From Chryseobacterium soldanellicola (GTDB taxonomy: Bacteria > Bacteroidota > Bacteroidia > Flavobacteriales > Weeksellaceae), in contig NZ_FNKL01000004.1 in NCBI RefSeq assembly GCF_900100115.1, positions 372,001 to 436,000 on the forward strand: a stretch of 64,000 nucleotides of DNA, in the 5' to 3' direction. Numbering within the stretch: position 1 is the first letter of the stretch; every line of letters begins with the position of its first letter. Shown here in pieces: positions 25,812 to 35,639 of the stretch. The notes under the pieces were generated by a model, which saw only the letters and a list, made by a program, of their open reading frames with translations, was not told where the DNA came from and searched no databases. The position numbers and the translations under genes were made by a program.

Positions 25812-25819
25812 CAAAAGTA
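25812..25819 (-). promoter_or_regulatory. -7 promoter element (TACTTTTG)
   Basis: Matches TAnnTTTG on the minus strand, 26 bp before the oxidoreductase ATG. It indicates its own promoter between the AraC gene and this gene. Confidence 0.5.
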
Positions 25820-25865
25820 GCGATGGGTAAAGTGCTAAAATTGTAAGAAAACGAAAAGGATTTTT

Positions 25866-26690
25866 TTAGTCTGATTTTGCATTACAGATTTCTTCCTGAA
25901 ACCGGAGGTATTTCGTCGGGCTGAGGTTGATATAATGTTTAAAATCATGAATAAGCTGGCTCTGGTCATAATAGCCGCAATCACTAATGATCTCAAACCA
26001 ATCAATTTTAGCAGATTTTGAAGCAACAGTTTGTATTAATTCAATGGCTTTTATAAACCGCCGGTGACGATTAATTTCTTTTGCAGTATAGCCTAAATAC
26101 TTTTTATGGTTGAGCTGAACATTTCTTTCGGTTTGATTTTGTTGAACTGCTACGGATTTAATTGGATTTAAGGTATCGTCCGTAAAGTTGGTCAATTGTT
26201 CGATAATTACATTCCTGGGTTTCAAATAAGGTCTGCAAAAGTCCAGAATGTAGCTGACCTGGAGATTTGGGTCGTCTATTTTATCCAATTCCCCCCATAG
26301 CGCTGTAAAACAATTTTCATTTAACAGATCGTCAGGATCAATGGGCAAATGTTCCGCAACCGACGCATTGCCGAAAAAACGGTAGAAAGCATCACCATTA
26401 AAATTGGCAACCAATATTGCTGACCCGGTTGGCAATGAATAATTAAAAGAGTATTTAATGGGGCCTAGAACAAGGCATTTATTGATTTTAAGCTGTGTGT
26501 TTTTTTTAGACTCCAGTATTGCTCGAGCACCAAAATTGAAAATCAAAATTGTCTGATAAGAAGGAAGAAATGTTCTGGAAATGGTTTCGGCAGATCTGTT
26601 TTCCGCATAATAGAAATGAGAAAAAACTTCTTCGTAGTCTGCCGGGACAGCTATTCTAAAGTGGGTGTATTTTTCTTCTTTTTCAGTCAT
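25866..26690 (-). CDS. AraC-family transcriptional regulator
   Basis: A 274-residue regulator with a diverged N-terminal sensor domain of about 170 residues (TETHFRIAVP-like start, PLPIDPDDLLNENCFTALWG region) and a C-terminal AraC domain: KKYLGYTAKEINRHRRFIKAI and WFEIISDCGYYDQSQLIHDFKHYINLSPTKYL. The N-terminal type (DUF6597-like) is common in Bacteroidota AraC proteins. The oxidoreductase downstream is the probable target. Effector unknown. Confidence 0.88.
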   Translation of the reverse strand: MTEKEEKYTHFRIAVPADYEEVFSHFYYAENRSAETISRTFLPSYQTILIFNFGARAILESKKNTQLKINKCLVLGPIKYSFNYSLPTGSAILVANFNGDAFYRFFGNASVAEHLPIDPDDLLNENCFTALWGELDKIDDPNLQVSYILDFCRPYLKPRNVIIEQLTNFTDDTLNPIKSVAVQQNQTERNVQLNHKKYLGYTAKEINRHRRFIKAIELIQTVASKSAKIDWFEIISDCGYYDQSQLIHDFKHYINLSPTKYLRFQEEICNAKSD

Positions 26691-26955
26691 TTATTTCCTG
26701 TTTTAATTTCAGATTTAAAGGAGTAAAATTGTTCATTTGCCTAAAAAAAACTTATATCTAATTGAGTGCAAGCCATTAAATACATGAGTAATGCTGCTCA
26801 AATTTACAAAATAATTTAAAGGAAATTATTAAAGTTGGATACTTCTAACCATTAAAATGCGGATATAATCCCTATCCTTGCGAATGGGAAGAGTGGAGCA
26901 TTAATTCTTTAAGCAAAACGGGATTCAGCACTATGAAATGCCTGATATACTTTAA

Positions 26956-28041
26956 TTAACAGCCGGCCTCTTTGCCAAATTTTTTCAGCGTTAGAAAATG
27001 CGAGCGCAGTGCAGATAAAAAGCTCTTATTTTCAATATAAGGCAAATTGAATTCCAGCGCAGTTTTCTTTACAATGACAGAGATGTCTCCATAATGTATA
27101 TGGCAGACTTTAGGGAACAGGTGATGCTCAATCTGCCTGTTCAGCCCACCCAGGAAAAATGCTGCAAGCTTATTATGTGTTGCAAAATTCGCTGTTGTAC
27201 GCATCTGGTGCTCTGCCCATGCTTCTTCCATTTGCCCTGTTTCATTAGGCACCGGGAAATTGGTGCCTTCAACAACATGGGCCAGCTGAAAGACCAGTCC
27301 CATTGTCAGGCCTTCGGCAATATGTAAAACCAGAAAGCCTATCAGAAACTGCCACCAGCTTACATCCAGAACTAATAATGGCAATACAATAAACAGGAAG
27401 TAATAAAGCGCTTTATAGAAAAATAAGTTGAAATACTCCAGCTTAGGGTGCTTGTTCTGATGCGCACCAATTTTTTTCTGAAAAAACTTCACATAATCCT
27501 TACGAAAAACCCATGACAGGGAAGCCAGGCTGTAAAGCGGAAACGCATACCAATGCTGATATCGCTGAATGGGATTCACTGTGTCTTCCTCGGCAATCCG
27601 TATCAGTCCGGGTGCTACCTCAATATCCTCATCGTGCCCGGGAATATTTGTATATGTGTGGTGAACTATATTGTGGGTAATGCTCCAAACGTATGGATTG
27701 GCACCGATCAGATTAAAAATGAATCCGAACAGTTTATTCACTCTTTTATTACCCGAGAGCGCACCATGTATAGCATCATGACAAACATTGAAGCCTACAA
27801 AGGCGCTAAACATACCCAGTGCCGCCGCAAGTGGCAAGAGCGTCCAGGTAGGCAGCATACCCGAAATAATGACAAGGTAAATGCCAATAAATCCTGCAAG
27901 AAAAAACACAGTCTTGCTCCACATCTGGAAATTGGCATGTTGGCTTAATTGATGCTGACTGAAAAATTGATCTACCCTGCTCCTGGTAGTTGCATAAAAA
28001 AGAGAACCGGAAGCTGATGAGAATTTTACTTTTTGTGACAT
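26956..28041 (-). CDS. Membrane fatty acid desaturase
   Basis: A 361-residue integral membrane desaturase. Three His boxes that bind the di-iron centre are intact: HDAIH (88-92), HNIVHH (123-128) and QIEHH (303-307). Hydrophobic segments lie between them (about 42-85, 100-120 and 205-255). The QxxHH third box is that of front-end (delta-5/delta-6) acyl desaturases, but no cytochrome b5 domain is fused, so an external electron donor is needed. In bacteria of this group it would introduce double bonds in membrane lipids, perhaps at low temperature. Confidence 0.92.
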   Translation of the reverse strand: MSQKVKFSSASGSLFYATTRSRVDQFFSQHQLSQHANFQMWSKTVFFLAGFIGIYLVIISGMLPTWTLLPLAAALGMFSAFVGFNVCHDAIHGALSGNKRVNKLFGFIFNLIGANPYVWSITHNIVHHTYTNIPGHDEDIEVAPGLIRIAEEDTVNPIQRYQHWYAFPLYSLASLSWVFRKDYVKFFQKKIGAHQNKHPKLEYFNLFFYKALYYFLFIVLPLLVLDVSWWQFLIGFLVLHIAEGLTMGLVFQLAHVVEGTNFPVPNETGQMEEAWAEHQMRTTANFATHNKLAAFFLGGLNRQIEHHLFPKVCHIHYGDISVIVKKTALEFNLPYIENKSFLSALRSHFLTLKKFGKEAGC

Positions 28042-28453
28042 AAAATCATGTTTGGTCTACCTAACGCGAACAAACAGATATGCTAAAATCGGGAGTTGGA
28101 TAAGGAGATGTTGAGTTTTCCGGCACATTGCCGGATCATACAAATATAACGGATTAATTATTAATTTATTATGTTTTATTCAATGTCTCTGAAAACATAT
28201 CAGATAGCGTCTAAATCAAGTGGTCTTTATAGCCCAAAGCTTAGCTGGTAATTTTTGATCTATTTCTTGAATGCTTATTATGAATGTAATAAAATTACTA
28301 CACCATGTAGTAGTATTAGTACAAATTTGTACGTCCTCTTTGGGATCCAAAAAATTAAATTTGTAGTAATCGCAAGTCGTACATAAAAAGTCCCTCACTT
28401 TTATTACGATATAAAAGCGCAAATGTTTATATAAATCCCTGTGATTTTTATTG

Positions 28454-28483
28454 AACAAAGGCTTGTTTTAGCAGGTCTTTGTT
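28454..28483. terminator. Terminator-like hairpin
   Basis: AACAAAG (28454-28460) pairs with CTTTGTT (28477-28483), with further GC/GT pairing in the loop. No gene ends just before it on either strand. Confidence 0.35.
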
Positions 28484-28564
28484 TCAAATAAAGCATATAG
28501 ACTTTCTGAAGTATTAATGGAAAGTTTAAAAATATATTATGGTGAAAGTTATTTTAGATAATAA

Positions 28565-28610
28565 TACTGCTATTGCATTAGCTGCTGACTTTTTGAGCAG
28601 CAAAATAGTA
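28565..28610 (+). other. Stem-loop in the leader region of the collar-protein cluster
   Basis: TACTGCTATT (28565-28574) pairs with AATAGTA (28604-28610), and GCTGCT (28581-28586) with AGCAGC (28596-28601), forming a long interrupted hairpin about 170 bp before the first collar-like gene. It could be part of a 5' untranslated leader. Confidence 0.35.
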
Positions 28611-28781
28611 ATACTTATTTCCTAAAGTAGCCTATTATTTATACTTATAATGTTGAATTATCTGTAACGGTTGTTAACAAAAAATTATTTTCTCTTTAAG
28701 CATTTCTTGATCGTGCTGCTTTGCTTCTAATAAAATAATACCATGAAAAATTTAATAATTATAAAAAAAACAATACAAAAA

Positions 28782-29642
28782 ATGAAAAAGTTATATGCAA
28801 CAGCATTATTGCTGGTAGGTAGCTTGGTGTTTTCCCAGGTGGGTATTAACAGTATTGATCCGAAAGCAACATTAGACATTGTAGCAAAAAATACAACAGG
28901 TACGTTAACGGATACAGATGGAATTCTTATTCCGCATGTCGACAGGCAGCGTGCACAGAATATGGCTACAGTCGCAACTTCTACCATGATATATGTAAAT
29001 GATATATCTACAGGAACAAACTCCGGAAAAGCCATTCATATTGATGAAGCAGGCTTCTATTATTTTGACGGAAGCGTTTGGCAAAAACTTAGTTTTAATA
29101 ATCAATCATATTCTTTAGGAGATATTCAGTACTCTGCCAGAACAGGTGATCATGAGGGATGGTATCTTTTAGACGGAAGATCCATTGCGAGTCTCCCGGC
29201 AAATGCCCAGTCGGCAGCTGCAAGCCTGGGACTGGCAGGAAACCTATTCGATGCAACGGATAAAACGCTGAAAGCAAAAAGCACGGCCGAAAGCATTGGT
29301 ACTGTGGGAGGAAATGATTCTTTCACGATTGCTCAAAGCAATTTACCGGATATATCACTGCCGGGGAGTGCAAACATAACGATAAATTCAGCAGGAAGCC
29401 ATACCCATGGTCCTGATAAAGGTTCAGGTTTTTTAATTACCGGACTGCCCGGAGGAGGATATGGAGGCGGAAGTCCCGGTTCATGGGGAGGAACAGGCGT
29501 AGCAAGTACTACAGCAAGCGCAGGAGCCCATACCCATACATTATCCCAAGCGGTAACTGTTGCATTGGGAGGATCCAATCAGCCGATAGATAACAGATCT
29601 GCTTATCTGGCATTGAACACTTTTATTTATTTAGGTGAATAA
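28782..29642 (+). CDS. Secreted tail-collar-like protein 1
   Basis: About 286 residues from the ATG at 28782; an in-frame ATG at 28743 would put 13 extra residues before the signal peptide MKKLYATALLLVGSLVFSQ. The conserved head VGINSIDPKATLDI, ADGILIPHVDRQRAQNM is typical of flavobacterial surface proteins. The middle has YSARTGDHEGWYLLDGRSIASLP. The Gly-rich C-terminus, with AHTHTLS and PIDNRSAYLALNTFIYLGE, resembles the phage-tail-collar or microcystin-dependent-protein fold. First of three tandem paralogues. It is likely a cell-surface or extracellular fibre; the role is unknown. Confidence 0.75.
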   Translation: MKKLYATALLLVGSLVFSQVGINSIDPKATLDIVAKNTTGTLTDTDGILIPHVDRQRAQNMATVATSTMIYVNDISTGTNSGKAIHIDEAGFYYFDGSVWQKLSFNNQSYSLGDIQYSARTGDHEGWYLLDGRSIASLPANAQSAAASLGLAGNLFDATDKTLKAKSTAESIGTVGGNDSFTIAQSNLPDISLPGSANITINSAGSHTHGPDKGSGFLITGLPGGGYGGGSPGSWGGTGVASTTASAGAHTHTLSQAVTVALGGSNQPIDNRSAYLALNTFIYLGE

Positions 29643-29696
29643 AATGATCATAACTAATAATTTTATTGTAACCCCAAAACTTATCAGACATTGGAT

Positions 29697-30578
29697 ATGA
29701 AAAAAAATATATATTTATCGTCAATCGTATTTCTTTCAATTGTAAATATTACATATGGCCAGATAGGAGTTAATATTTCGGCTCCTCAATCAACATTAGA
29801 TATCAAGGCTATAAATTCTACCGGAACATTTACCAATGCAGATGGGATTTTAGTTCCTCGTGTTGATCGCCAGCGAGCACAGAACATGGCTTCTATTGAA
29901 ACGTCTACGATCATATACATAAATAATTCTGCTACGGGAACCCAGACAGGAAAAGCTCAGAATATTGATAAGACAGGATTTTACTACTACAGTGGCAGTG
30001 TATGGGAAAAGCTTTTTTATACCGACAAAAGCTCTCTTATAGGAAATGTAAAATATTCAGTTAAAACAACTGATCATGACGGATGGTATTTATTAGACGG
30101 AAGAGCTGTTTCCTCTTTTCCGGCGACAGTTCAGGCAAAAGCACAGGCTTTAGGCTTTACAGCCAACATTCCTAATGCATCCGACAGGGTTTTAAAAACA
30201 AAAAGTGCTGCAGAAAGTTTAGCTGCTATTGGAGGAAGCAATCTGCTTGCAATTTCACAGAGTAATTTACCCAATATAACGCTTACAAGCACCACAAATG
30301 GAACAACTGACGCATCGGGAGCCCATGCGCATGGTCCTGCAGTGGGAAGTGCTTATTTGCTTTCCGGAACAAGTGCCGGAAATAATGGGCAGGGCTATGG
30401 TAATGCCGGTAGTGGAGCCTGGGGAGGAGTAAACTGGAGAGCCAACACAGCTGCCGCAGGAGCCCACACTCATACATTCAGTGGAACGGTAAATACCCCT
30501 TTAGGCGGAGCAGGGGAGTCAATTGATAACAGATCTCCTTACTTATCTGTAAATACTTTCATCTATTTAGGTGAATAA
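29697..30578 (+). CDS. Secreted tail-collar-like protein 2
   Basis: About 293 residues from the ATG at 29697 (a TTG two codons earlier is the other option). The signal peptide ends in NITYGQ. Same architecture as its neighbours: IGVNISAPQSTLDI, ADGILVPRVDRQRAQNM, TTDHDGWYLLDGRAVSSFP, then AHTHTFSGTV and SIDNRSPYLSVNTFIYLGE. It lies 54 bp after the first copy, 37 bp before the third. The identical C-terminal FIYLGE across the three suggests it matters for folding or assembly. Confidence 0.75.
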   Translation: MKKNIYLSSIVFLSIVNITYGQIGVNISAPQSTLDIKAINSTGTFTNADGILVPRVDRQRAQNMASIETSTIIYINNSATGTQTGKAQNIDKTGFYYYSGSVWEKLFYTDKSSLIGNVKYSVKTTDHDGWYLLDGRAVSSFPATVQAKAQALGFTANIPNASDRVLKTKSAAESLAAIGGSNLLAISQSNLPNITLTSTTNGTTDASGAHAHGPAVGSAYLLSGTSAGNNGQGYGNAGSGAWGGVNWRANTAAAGAHTHTFSGTVNTPLGGAGESIDNRSPYLSVNTFIYLGE

Positions 30579-30615
30579 CTGTTATTATTTATAATAAATT
30601 ATCAAACGAAAAATC

Positions 30616-31491
30616 ATGAGTAAAAAAATATTATTATCAATTATATTGTTGTCAGTCTTTAATGCAGCCTATGGTCAGATCGGAATTAATACACCAACAC
30701 CTCAATCAACATTAGATATCAACGCTATAAATCCTGCTGGGGCGTTTACCAATACAGACGGAATACTAATTCCTCGAGTTGACCGCCAACGTGCACAAAA
30801 TATGGGAACTGTAGAAATTTCCACTATTATATATATCAATGATTATACTACCGGCAGCCAGACAGGAAAAGCCCAGAATATTGATGCCAACGGATTCTAT
30901 TATTACAATGGGAGTGTTTGGGAAAAAATCAACAAAACTCTTTTATCCTACCCCATCGGAAGTATTACGCAGTCATTTAAAACCGCAGATTACAGCGGGT
31001 GGTATCTGTTAAACGGGAGAGCGATTTCCACCCTTCCGGTTGCAGCGCAGGCAGCGGCTGCAAGTTTAGGTTTAACCACGAACTTGTTTGATGCCACAGA
31101 TAGAACCCTAAAAACTAAAAATACGACAGAAAATATAGGGGAGACAGGAGGAAGTAACTCGTTTGCGATTTTACAGAGCAATCTGCCTAATATCAATTTA
31201 ACAACTACTGTCAGCGGCACTGCCTTGTCTTCTGGTGCGCACACTCACAACTCAGATACAGGTGGCTCATTTTTATATGGCGGAACAAGTGCGGGCAACA
31301 ATGGTACAGGGCATGGAGGTGCCGTGAGTCCCACTTTATTTGGAGGTGTGGGAATAGGTATTACAGGTGCCTCTGGAAATCACACCCATACCTTTACCGG
31401 AACAACGTCTACCACATTAGGTTCGGGCCAGTCTATAAATAACCGCTCTGCCTATGTTGTTGTAAACTCTTTTATCTATTTGGGGGAATAA
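30616..31491 (+). CDS. Secreted tail-collar-like protein 3
   Basis: 291 residues with a signal peptide ending in NAAYGQ. Shared blocks with the two upstream genes are IGINTPTPQSTLDI, TDGILIPRVDRQRAQNM, ADYSGWYLLNGRAISTLP, HTHTFTGTT and SINNRSAYVVVNSFIYLGE. The central Gly/Ser-rich loop (SAGNNGTGHGGAVSP region) differs most among copies, as expected if this is the exposed tip. The cluster is probably one transcription unit ending before the kinase gene at 31729. Confidence 0.75.
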   Translation: MSKKILLSIILLSVFNAAYGQIGINTPTPQSTLDINAINPAGAFTNTDGILIPRVDRQRAQNMGTVEISTIIYINDYTTGSQTGKAQNIDANGFYYYNGSVWEKINKTLLSYPIGSITQSFKTADYSGWYLLNGRAISTLPVAAQAAAASLGLTTNLFDATDRTLKTKNTTENIGETGGSNSFAILQSNLPNINLTTTVSGTALSSGAHTHNSDTGGSFLYGGTSAGNNGTGHGGAVSPTLFGGVGIGITGASGNHTHTFTGTTSTTLGSGQSINNRSAYVVVNSFIYLGE

Positions 31492-31728
31492 AGCATTAAT
31501 TAATAACTTTTTAATTAGAATGCCATTATTTTGTTAGTGATCAGCAAAAAAAGATCATAAAAAAAATAGTGCCGGCAATTGATCTTACTAAATACAAAGT
31601 AAATGGATCCCTGTTTTTTGTATAATTTAATCTCTTTTTTGTGATATAGGCGAAAAAAGAACTTCTTGTAACAAATTTTCTTATTATATTTAAATTTTTA
31701 AATGTTATAATGAAATATTGTTGATTAT

Positions 31729-34700
31729 ATGAATAAGTATCCAGTTCCTGACAATGAAAACGAGCGAATTAAAAAGTTGGAACTGCTTAATTTGTTAAAT
31801 TTACCAAAAGACCCTCAATTAGACGTTTTTGCAGAAACCGCGTGTTTGGTTTCAGGCTGCGAAAATGCTCTTATTGCTATAATGGAAAGCCAGACCCAGA
31901 CGATACAAAACTGTATAGGGATTTCTTTAGATACGGTAGACCGCCAAAATACGGTTTGTCAATATTCTATCGCGAGCGGCGAGGTTTTGATTATCAATGA
32001 TACATTACTGGATGAAAGGTCACGCGAAAATCCGCTGATTATAGCCGGAGGCATTCGTTTTTATGCCGGTGTACCGCTAATTGATGATGAAGGATTTGCC
32101 CTGGGAACGCTCTGCGTTTTTGATTATGAGCCTAAAATTTTGTCGGACAGCCAGATCTCAACCCTTAAAAAATTGGGCGAAGCCGTTACCAAGCTTTTAA
32201 TCGGAAAGAGAAAGAACATTCAGGCTGAATATTTCCAGCAGATTTTTGACGTCTCCAATAATCCGATATGCGTGCTTGATAATCAGCTTATTCTGAAGGA
32301 TATAAATCCCGCTTTTAGATTGGCTTTCGGATTAGATAATGATCATTTAACCAATTTGCAGTTTTTAAATCTTGTCGGAGATCAGGATTATAATTTAAAA
32401 GAGAAAATAGATCATCTTCTTCAAAAAGATGAAGAGCTCATTATTACCACATCCACAAAAATCAATGAAAACAGCCGTGTCATCATAGAATGGTATCTGA
32501 AACAAAATCAAAATAATTCTGAGATTTTTTGCTTCGGAACCAATATTACCCAGCATATTGAAGAAAAGCTCACGCTGGAAAGTTCTGAACGCCGTTTCAG
32601 AAGCTTTTTCGAAAATGCTATCGGTTTAATGAGCATGCATGATATGGAGGGCAATATTCTTGAGGTTAACAAAAAAGGCAGGGAAATTTTAAATTATTCC
32701 GATGATGAAGTAAGCGCATTGAATTTAAGAAACCTTGTCCCTGAAAAAAACTGGGAATTACTCGATAGCTACATTCAGCGAATTAACGAAAATAAGGAAG
32801 ATCTGGGGACAATGATCCTTAAAACAAAGGAAGGCGTAGAACTCATATGGATGTATCACAACCGTGTGGAAATCAATAAGGAAGGTAAGCCATATGTTTT
32901 AAGCACAGCACTGAATGTGACTGAAAGAATGACTCTGGAAAAAGATCTTTTGCATACAAAGAAAATACTTGAGCAAACAAGCGCTGTGGCCCAGGTTGGA
33001 GGATGGGAAGTCAATTTGAAAAATAATTCCGTATTCTGGTCAAAAACCGCAAAAGAAATACACAAAATAAACCCTGAGTTTCAGCCTGATTTTCAGAATG
33101 CGCTGCATTTTTATAAAGAAGAAGACAGGCCGAGGGTCGAATTTTTATTCGACAGGGCGGTAAATCAAGGGATTCCGTATGATGAGGAGTTCCAGCTTGT
33201 ACGCAATGACGGGGTTACAATCTGGGTAAGAGTAAAAGGAATTCCGGAGTTTGAAAACGGGGTCTGCAGCAGGATTTTTGGAATTATTCAGGATATTGAC
33301 GAATTCAAAAACCTATATCTTGAGCTGGAGAAAAAAGAAGCAATGATGCAGTCATTTGTGACATATGCTCCCGTTGCGGTGGCCATGTTCGACAGAGATC
33401 TCAATTATCTTTCCGTGAGCAGCAGCTGGCAGGACGAGTTTCAAATGAATGATATGAAACTGCAGGGAGAAAATCTCTTTGTTATATCACCGAATGTTCC
33501 TGAAGAACGCAAGATAATATACCGGAATGCCTTAAAAGGGAAGGCATATAAAAACGAAAATTTTGTCATTAAGGTTGGCCATAAAGACGAGCTTCAGCAC
33601 TATAATCTGGAAGTAAGGCCATGGTATCTTTCTGATGAAGTAATCGGCGGAATTATTGTTTCTGTACAGAATATAACCCATATCATAAAAACCAATGAAG
33701 AGCTTAAAAATGCTAAAAAAATGGCAGATATTGCAAGCAGGGCAAAATCAGAGTTTTTAGCCAATATGAGCCATGAAATCCGTACTCCTTTGAACGGGGT
33801 GATAGGATTTTCTGACCTTCTGCTCAAGACGCCATTGAATGAAATGCAGACGCAATATCTCAACTATATTAATGAATCCGGGGAAAATCTTCTTACAATT
33901 ATCAATGATATTCTTGATTTTTCTAAGATAGAATCCGGTAAAATGGAACTTTTCATTGAAAAATCCAATATATACGATCTGGTAAGTCAGGTGATCAATG
34001 TCATTCTTTATCAGTCCCAGAAAAAGAATATTGAGCTCCTTCTGAATATTGAACCGGGATTGCCAAAAATAGTATGGCTCGATGAATCCAGGCTGAAGCA
34101 GATTCTGATCAATCTCTTAGGAAATGCCGTAAAATTTACCGAACATGGAGAAATAGAGCTTAAAGTCGAAAAGCTGCATACAGACGGAGAAAATATATCG
34201 CTTCGGTTTGCAGTAAGAGATACAGGAATCGGGATACCGGAAGATAAGCAACAGTCTATATTTAACGCATTTACCCAGGAAAACAGCTCTATCAGCAAAA
34301 GATATGGAGGAACAGGACTCGGCCTTACCATTTCAAACAATATTCTGAAATACATGGGAAGCCATCTTCAGCTGAATAGTGCTCAGGATAAAGGATCTGT
34401 ATTTTTCTTTGACCTGGAAGTGCCTTCCGAAGTGTCCGAAGTAACCAATGATGAAGAAGTGCCCGTACAAAACGTACTTATTGTAGATGATAATGAAGCC
34501 AACAGGGTGATTCTGCAGCATATGCTGGCCTATAAAAATATTGATTCAAAATTGGCAGCCAACGGAATGGAAGCATTGCAGATCTTATTGGCCGGAGAAC
34601 ATTTTGATGTTATTTTGATGGATTATCATATGCCTATCATATCGGGATTGGAGACCATAGAGAAAATTAAAGCGCTGTTCCGTCAGCAGAACAAGGTTTC

Positions 34701-35634
34701 TCCGCTTGTAATTCTTCATACGTCCTCGGAAGAGCATGATGTGATTAATTCTTTCCGGCAGGAAGAAGATTCATATTTTTTATTGAAACCTATAAAATCA
34801 CAAGAATTATATAAAACCCTTAAACGCGCGGTAGAAGAAAATGAAAAGGCAGCTCCGACGATAGTTTCGCAGGATCAGCAGCCGTTATTGGATATACCAG
34901 ATCTTAAAGTACTTCTTGTAGATGACAATCCGGTAAATATGGTCCTGAATAATAAAATGATGAAATATCTCATCCCTAATTCAGAGCTTACCGAAGCTGT
35001 CAATGGCCTGGAAGCTTTAGAATTATGTAAAGGCAACCATTTTTCTCTTGTTCTGATGGATGTTCAGATGCCTGTAATGGATGGCCTGGAGGCAACAAAA
35101 GAAATCCGTTTGCTGCCGGGATATTTGGATGTTCCTATCATAGGAGTTACGGCAGGCACTATTTTGGGCGAAAAGGAAAAATGCCTGGAATCCGGAATGA
35201 ATGACTTTATTTCCAAACCATTACGGCAGTCTGACCTGCTGGAAATGTTGAAGAAATATCTTCCCCAAGGAGATGCTGAAGCTGCTGTCATAATGGAAAA
35301 TCATCTCGACATCAATCTTTTAAAGGAACAGATAGGAGAGGATGATGAGGATTTTAAAGCCATGTTCTTAAACTTAGTGATTAACGAGCTCAGCCTGGCA
35401 GAAGACAACATCAATAGCGCTGTTGCAGAAAGAAATGTGGAAAAACTGAAAAATATACTTCATAAGCTCAAAGGAACCGCCGGAACCGCAGGATTGGTAA
35501 AACTTGCAAAAACCGTTTTGCTTTGGGAGAGCACTGCCGCGCAAAACATGGATTTTTCTTCCATGCAGAAAGAAGTTATTCATGAAATATCAATCGGACT
35601 AAATTTAATTAAAGCTTTACTAAATAAAAACTAA
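31729..35634 (+). CDS. Hybrid sensor kinase: GAF-PAS(x4)-HK-REC-REC-HPt
   Basis: A 1301-residue soluble hybrid kinase without membrane helices. Order: GAF (about 15-160), four PAS/PAC units (about 165-285, 288-405, 410-535, 545-660), HisKA with NMSHEIRTPLNGV (His682), an ATPase domain with NLLGNAVKFTEHG and GTGLGLTIS, receiver 1 (Asp965 in VILMDYHMP), receiver 2 (Asp1111 in LVLMDVQMP) and a C-terminal HPt domain (His1245 in LHKLKGTAG). All phosphorelay residues are present. The lone receiver gene follows after 5 bp, so the HPt most likely passes phosphate to it. First gene of the glycan-assembly operon. Confidence 0.95.
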   Translation: MNKYPVPDNENERIKKLELLNLLNLPKDPQLDVFAETACLVSGCENALIAIMESQTQTIQNCIGISLDTVDRQNTVCQYSIASGEVLIINDTLLDERSRENPLIIAGGIRFYAGVPLIDDEGFALGTLCVFDYEPKILSDSQISTLKKLGEAVTKLLIGKRKNIQAEYFQQIFDVSNNPICVLDNQLILKDINPAFRLAFGLDNDHLTNLQFLNLVGDQDYNLKEKIDHLLQKDEELIITTSTKINENSRVIIEWYLKQNQNNSEIFCFGTNITQHIEEKLTLESSERRFRSFFENAIGLMSMHDMEGNILEVNKKGREILNYSDDEVSALNLRNLVPEKNWELLDSYIQRINENKEDLGTMILKTKEGVELIWMYHNRVEINKEGKPYVLSTALNVTERMTLEKDLLHTKKILEQTSAVAQVGGWEVNLKNNSVFWSKTAKEIHKINPEFQPDFQNALHFYKEEDRPRVEFLFDRAVNQGIPYDEEFQLVRNDGVTIWVRVKGIPEFENGVCSRIFGIIQDIDEFKNLYLELEKKEAMMQSFVTYAPVAVAMFDRDLNYLSVSSSWQDEFQMNDMKLQGENLFVISPNVPEERKIIYRNALKGKAYKNENFVIKVGHKDELQHYNLEVRPWYLSDEVIGGIIVSVQNITHIIKTNEELKNAKKMADIASRAKSEFLANMSHEIRTPLNGVIGFSDLLLKTPLNEMQTQYLNYINESGENLLTIINDILDFSKIESGKMELFIEKSNIYDLVSQVINVILYQSQKKNIELLLNIEPGLPKIVWLDESRLKQILINLLGNAVKFTEHGEIELKVEKLHTDGENISLRFAVRDTGIGIPEDKQQSIFNAFTQENSSISKRYGGTGLGLTISNNILKYMGSHLQLNSAQDKGSVFFFDLEVPSEVSEVTNDEEVPVQNVLIVDDNEANRVILQHMLAYKNIDSKLAANGMEALQILLAGEHFDVILMDYHMPIISGLETIEKIKALFRQQNKVSPLVILHTSSEEHDVINSFRQEEDSYFLLKPIKSQELYKTLKRAVEENEKAAPTIVSQDQQPLLDIPDLKVLLVDDNPVNMVLNNKMMKYLIPNSELTEAVNGLEALELCKGNHFSLVLMDVQMPVMDGLEATKEIRLLPGYLDVPIIGVTAGTILGEKEKCLESGMNDFISKPLRQSDLLEMLKKYLPQGDAEAAVIMENHLDINLLKEQIGEDDEDFKAMFLNLVINELSLAEDNINSAVAERNVEKLKNILHKLKGTAGTAGLVKLAKTVLLWESTAAQNMDFSSMQKEVIHEISIGLNLIKALLNKN

Positions 35635-35639
35635 AAATT

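Larger units (their letters stand above)
28042..28742. other. 700-bp gene-free stretch with several inverted repeats
   Basis: No credible gene. It contains a perfect palindrome GTACAAATTTGTAC (28319-28332) next to the inverted repeat TACTAC/GTAGTA, a terminator-like hairpin (28454-28483) and a larger hairpin (28565-28610). It separates the desaturase and the divergent tail-collar-like gene cluster and must hold both promoters. Confidence 0.55.

Noticed and set aside
28216..28458. Minus-strand frame of 80 codons between desaturase and collar genes
   Set aside because: Unusual composition (many Cys, Thr, Phe and Ile), no family features, and it spans a palindrome and inverted repeats.
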